Shown: positions 61,678-64,000 of the stretch, piece after piece
Numbering within the stretch: the first letter of the stretch is position 1
Layout: every line of letters starts with the position of its first letter
From: Candidatus Latescibacterota bacterium
GTDB taxonomy: Bacteria; Latescibacterota; UBA2968
Assembly (NCBI GenBank): GCA_022821275.1
Contig: JAJEDY010000040.1
Location: 29,434 to 93,433 of the forward strand
Reading direction: 5' to 3'
Length of the DNA stretch: 64,000 nucleotides
The notes under the pieces: generated by a model
Seen by the model: the letters and a program-made list of their open reading frames with translations, nothing else
Databases searched by the model: none
Told to the model about the DNA's origin: nothing
Program-made: the position numbers and the translations under genes

Positions 61678-62679
61678 CTAACGCGGCCGAAACCGGTTTA
61701 TTGCATCGTCTGCCCGCGCGTGATTTGCATCAATCGTGCGCCCGGCATTGTGCGGCGTGTGAACCACATTGTGGCGACCAAGCAGTGGAGAATCCAGACG
61801 CACCGGTTCAATATCCCAGACGTCTGCGGCCAGGGCGAGTTCGTCATTGAGGACACGTTGATACAATGTTTCGGTGTCGCAGATCGCTGCGCGTGTCACC
61901 AGAACGACGAGCGATTGATGCGGCAATGTGCGAATGGCCTCCGGGCCAACCAGCCCACGCGTATCGTCCTTCAGGGGTACCATCGGTGCAAAAATATCGG
62001 CATCTTTCACGAGTTCTGAGAGATCGAAGCATCGCCTGACACCGGCGAGCGTAAACGATGCCTCTGGAGCAAATGGATCCCAGACAGCCACATCTGCTCC
62101 CATGTTCGAACACCACGAAGCGTACCGTCCTCCAATATTACCAATGCCAACGACGCGTACTCGTTTCCCGGCAATGGTGCCGCTCACAAAGCGTGGGTCG
62201 TCGCCAAACTGGGTGCCCCTTTGGCCGGGCTTGCCAACGTCCGGTTTGTATTTCCATGTCTCGTGGCTCTCCATCATCGCCACGTAGGTCTGCGGTATCC
62301 TTCGCAATGCACTTATTGTAAGCCCGAGCGCAAACTCAGCAACCGTTTGTCCCCATTGGATAGGACCACGGGCGCGAATTATGTCCACCCCACGGGCCTG
62401 TGCATCATCGAGGCCAGCGTTTGATTGGCCTGCTGCATCGTGGTAGAGTTCTTCAAGACCGGAAAATGGCTCGAGATCCTCAGTGTCCGCCGGAAGGCCA
62501 AGGAGGACGAGCCGATGTACCGATGAAGGATTCTCCACCATCTGTGGCGCTCGGGCCCCTTTTTCCTCGGTGCGATAGAGTTCGCACGCTCCCGATTCCT
62601 GCCAACGGCGGTTCCAGTAGTCGGCCGTAAAAGGCCAGGAGGCGTCAAAGCGTTCGTGAACACAGATTACTGATCTCAT
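61678..62679 (-). CDS. D-isomer-specific 2-hydroxyacid dehydrogenase
   Basis: A 333-residue NAD-dependent dehydrogenase. The cofactor domain has VVGIGNIGGRYA followed by an Asp in AVWDPFAPE; the catalytic Arg is in LVTRAAICDTETL, Glu in DVWDIEPV, and His in VHTPHNAG. This is the standard Arg-Glu-His set. It should interconvert a 2-keto acid and a D-hydroxy acid, such as glyoxylate or a sugar-derived keto acid. AAGGAG precedes the ATG. It is the first gene of the six-gene minus-strand catabolic operon; its promoter must lie in 62680-62875, where I see no clear boxes. Confidence 0.9.
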   Translation of the reverse strand: MRSVICVHERFDASWPFTADYWNRRWQESGACELYRTEEKGARAPQMVENPSSVHRLVLLGLPADTEDLEPFSGLEELYHDAAGQSNAGLDDAQARGVDIIRARGPIQWGQTVAEFALGLTISALRRIPQTYVAMMESHETWKYKPDVGKPGQRGTQFGDDPRFVSGTIAGKRVRVVGIGNIGGRYASWCSNMGADVAVWDPFAPEASFTLAGVRRCFDLSELVKDADIFAPMVPLKDDTRGLVGPEAIRTLPHQSLVVLVTRAAICDTETLYQRVLNDELALAADVWDIEPVRLDSPLLGRHNVVHTPHNAGRTIDANHARADDAINRFRPR

Positions 62680-62875
62680 TATTTTCTCCTTAATAATTGT
62701 TTGCCAGTGCGGTCCAACGCGCAGGGGTGGTTATGATTTATGTTTATCGCCAGAGTACCGGTAGTCAGACGGAATCTGATTGACGTGAAAGAGGAACTGA
62801 TTGCGGCACCAGTAGTTTTCGCCAGCAAGGTCGATATCGGAGAGAATCCCGTTATAGATCTCGTGTTCCATATGA

Positions 62876-63679
62876 CTATTTAAGTACAGCATAAGCACTT
62901 TGCAATCCTGACAGATCCCACTGGAAATAGACAGGTGCTGCGCCACGGAAATCAGATCCTGAAAATTTCCATGGAATCTCTGCAATAAGCACATTATACG
63001 TTTTGAAGTTATACAAGAAGTCCTTGACAATACGTTGTCTGGCGACCTCGCATTTCTCTCTGACACGGTCAAGCTCCTTCCGGGTGTGTTGTTCTTTCTC
63101 CATAGCATGTCTAACCGCCTTAGCCGCGTCACTGGGGCGAAATCCTTCCAAACGCCCGTCGTAAGTAAAAGCAGGCACAAGAGCTGGAGCACGAGTCATT
63201 TCTTCTACGGCACGGCTATACTCCTCTGAAATACGGTCATATTCCTTTTGAGCACGGTCATACTCCTCTTCAAGTTCTTTGTTCACAGCAAGGCTAAGTG
63301 TGTTCCACTGTTCGGAGAATTTGAAGAAACGATATTCTGTTTTGTTGGCATCCCCAATCCACTGTATGCGTATTGAATAATACAAATCCTCGCCAACCTT
63401 TTCGCCATTCTCCAAATTTTCTTGGTTTATATCCTGGAAGAGGACAGTATTCATCGGCTCTGTGTTCGTATCCCTACCGTGTAGCTTCACACAAACGTCT
63501 GAAGTGGGTGTCGCCAGGCTGCCATCTTTTGTAAGAGGCTGGACGCACTCTGAAATAAAGTTATATTCTTTATAGTCTTCGTCGTCCTCGTACACTGTAA
63601 CAGACCAGTCTGTTTTTCTATGATAACAGTGTATTAACATGGTTGTCATCACTAATACGACAATAACAGAAAAACGCAT
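62876..63679 (-). CDS. exported or membrane-anchored coiled-coil protein, unknown
   Basis: A 267-residue protein from the ATG at 63679, with AAGGAG seven to eight bases upstream. The N-terminal FSVIVVLVMTTMLIHCYHRK is a signal peptide or anchor; the Cys near its end could be a lipidation site, though the lipobox is poor. Acidic and polar sequence follows, then a charged coiled coil (about 140-165, EEYDRAQKEYDRISEEYSR). The last part reads AAPVYFQWDLSGLQSAY. In another frame, protein-like sequence with SDIDLAGENYW continues to 62731, so the 3' end may be frameshifted. AT-richer than its neighbours. Function unknown. Confidence 0.68.
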   Translation of the reverse strand: MRFSVIVVLVMTTMLIHCYHRKTDWSVTVYEDDEDYKEYNFISECVQPLTKDGSLATPTSDVCVKLHGRDTNTEPMNTVLFQDINQENLENGEKVGEDLYYSIRIQWIGDANKTEYRFFKFSEQWNTLSLAVNKELEEEYDRAQKEYDRISEEYSRAVEEMTRAPALVPAFTYDGRLEGFRPSDAAKAVRHAMEKEQHTRKELDRVREKCEVARQRIVKDFLYNFKTYNVLIAEIPWKFSGSDFRGAAPVYFQWDLSGLQSAYAVLK

Positions 63680-63816
63680 ACACAATCTCCTTTCTCCGAA
63701 CTACTTCAATAACTTAAAAAATTTTGCTTCCAACAAGCATTTTCATTATCCCAAACAAAGGTCAAATCCGATTGCCAATATCCCGCAAACCTTTTATATC
63801 TCAACTGAAATAAACA

Positions 63817-63848
63817 AGGGCCGTGTCCCCTGCGAAAGACACGGCCTT
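63817..63848 (-). terminator. hairpin terminator for a minus-strand gene beyond the window
   Basis: GGCCGTGTC (63819-63827) pairs perfectly with GACACGGCC (63838-63846), and two outer pairs extend the stem to 11 bp around a 10-nt loop. On the minus strand it is followed by TTGTTTATTTC, a T-rich tail. It would therefore stop transcription entering from the right of the window, before the gene at 62876. The tail is imperfect. Confidence 0.55.
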
Positions 63849-63962
63849 CAGGCAATTAACTAGTGCATCACGGCAAAAGAAGCTATCCATATCAAATCTT
63901 ACTTGCGATTGTCATTTCGGCATGCTTAAAGCCGCAATCCATAGGCCACCTTGCCAGACTGG

Positions 63963-63982
63963 ACTCCTGCCTCCGCAGGAGT
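63963..63982. repeat. REP-like short palindrome
   Basis: ACTCCTGC (63963-63970) and GCAGGAGT (63975-63982) are exact reverse complements around CTCC, within the context TGGACTCCTGC...GCAGGAGTGAC. This matches the general form of dispersed intergenic palindromes of the TGGAxTCCxGC type. Only one copy lies in the window, so its repetitive nature is inferred from the form. Confidence 0.45.
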
Positions 63983-64000
63983 GACAGCCCTTATATGGCG

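Larger units (their letters stand above)
63680..64000. other. non-coding right end of the window
   Basis: No gene is supported here. The segment contains the leader of the gene at 62876, a strong hairpin at 63817-63848 and a short palindrome at 63963-63982. A + strand frame of 74 codons (63639-63863) runs through the hairpin and has no ribosome binding site, so I do not call it. Confidence 0.6.

Noticed and set aside
63639..63863. 74-codon + strand ORF at the right end
   Set aside because: It has no ribosome binding site, runs through a terminator-like hairpin and overlaps the start of the minus-strand gene.

Overview
The window looks like a gene-dense chromosome segment of an uncultured polysaccharide-degrading bacterium of the Poribacteria / Latescibacterota type. 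The grounds are indirect: six phytanoyl-CoA-dioxygenase-like (PhyH) proteins, four sulfatases, enolase-superfamily (mandelate racemase type) sugar-acid enzymes, a DUF6785-type membrane protein, YHYH proteins, and dockerin-like repeats of the DxDGNGxVDFxDF kind. There is no rRNA or tRNA to fix the taxonomy. I saw no phage, plasmid or insertion-sequence genes.

Layout. (1) 1-8451 is an accessory/defence region on the + strand. It holds a tiny membrane protein, a VapBC toxin-antitoxin pair inserted between a 46-codon remnant and the full copy of a DNA methyltransferase gene, the methyltransferase itself split by a frame change, a RelE-like/UvrD helicase fusion, and a tightly overlapping three-gene cassette headed by a TIGR04255-family protein. 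(2) 8493-15589 is a minus-strand operon: ABC exporter, HlyD-like adaptor, two PhyH proteins with an HxG instead of an HxD iron motif, a sulfatase and a canonical PhyH. (3) 15768-24073 has a MacB/FtsX-like permease (+), a second ABC exporter (-), and a minus-strand SDR - mandelate racemase - DUF6785 unit. Operons (2) and the SDR unit share a near-identical promoter with a conserved spacer block. (4) 24305-29354 has PhyH (HxG) and an alcohol dehydrogenase (+), then AAA ATPase, sulfatase and an unknown protein (-) behind a promoter filled by a perfect palindrome.

(5) 29532-45366 is a long + strand series: a DUF2007-like protein, a heterodimeric ABC exporter, PhyH, MDR dehydrogenase, class III aminotransferase, a heparinase-type polysaccharide lyase, a kelch-like propeller, two tandem ceramidase-like proteins, a deleted mandelate-racemase pseudogene, an amidohydrolase, and a thioredoxin-like gene with an in-frame UGA that I interpret as selenocysteine. 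(6) 45393-46949 is an unknown protein and a nucleotidyltransferase broken by a 61-bp repeat insertion. (7) 47120-53733 is a secreted-protein cluster (YHYH, dockerin-like, dockerin-YHYH-phosphatase fusion, Tat-type sulfatase). (8) 53741-62679 is a six-gene minus-strand catabolic operon (hydroxyacid dehydrogenase, GH2, sulfatase, mandelate racemase, PhyH, gamma-glutamyltransferase). (9) 62876-64000 holds a coiled-coil protein and palindromic elements.

The common theme is degradation of sulfated or uronic-acid-rich glycans (sulfatases, lyase, GH2, sugar-acid dehydratase-like enzymes, dehydrogenases) plus oxidative tailoring by PhyH enzymes. The items most worth following are the candidate selenoprotein, the HxG PhyH set, and the accessory cassettes flanked by fragments of neighbouring genes.
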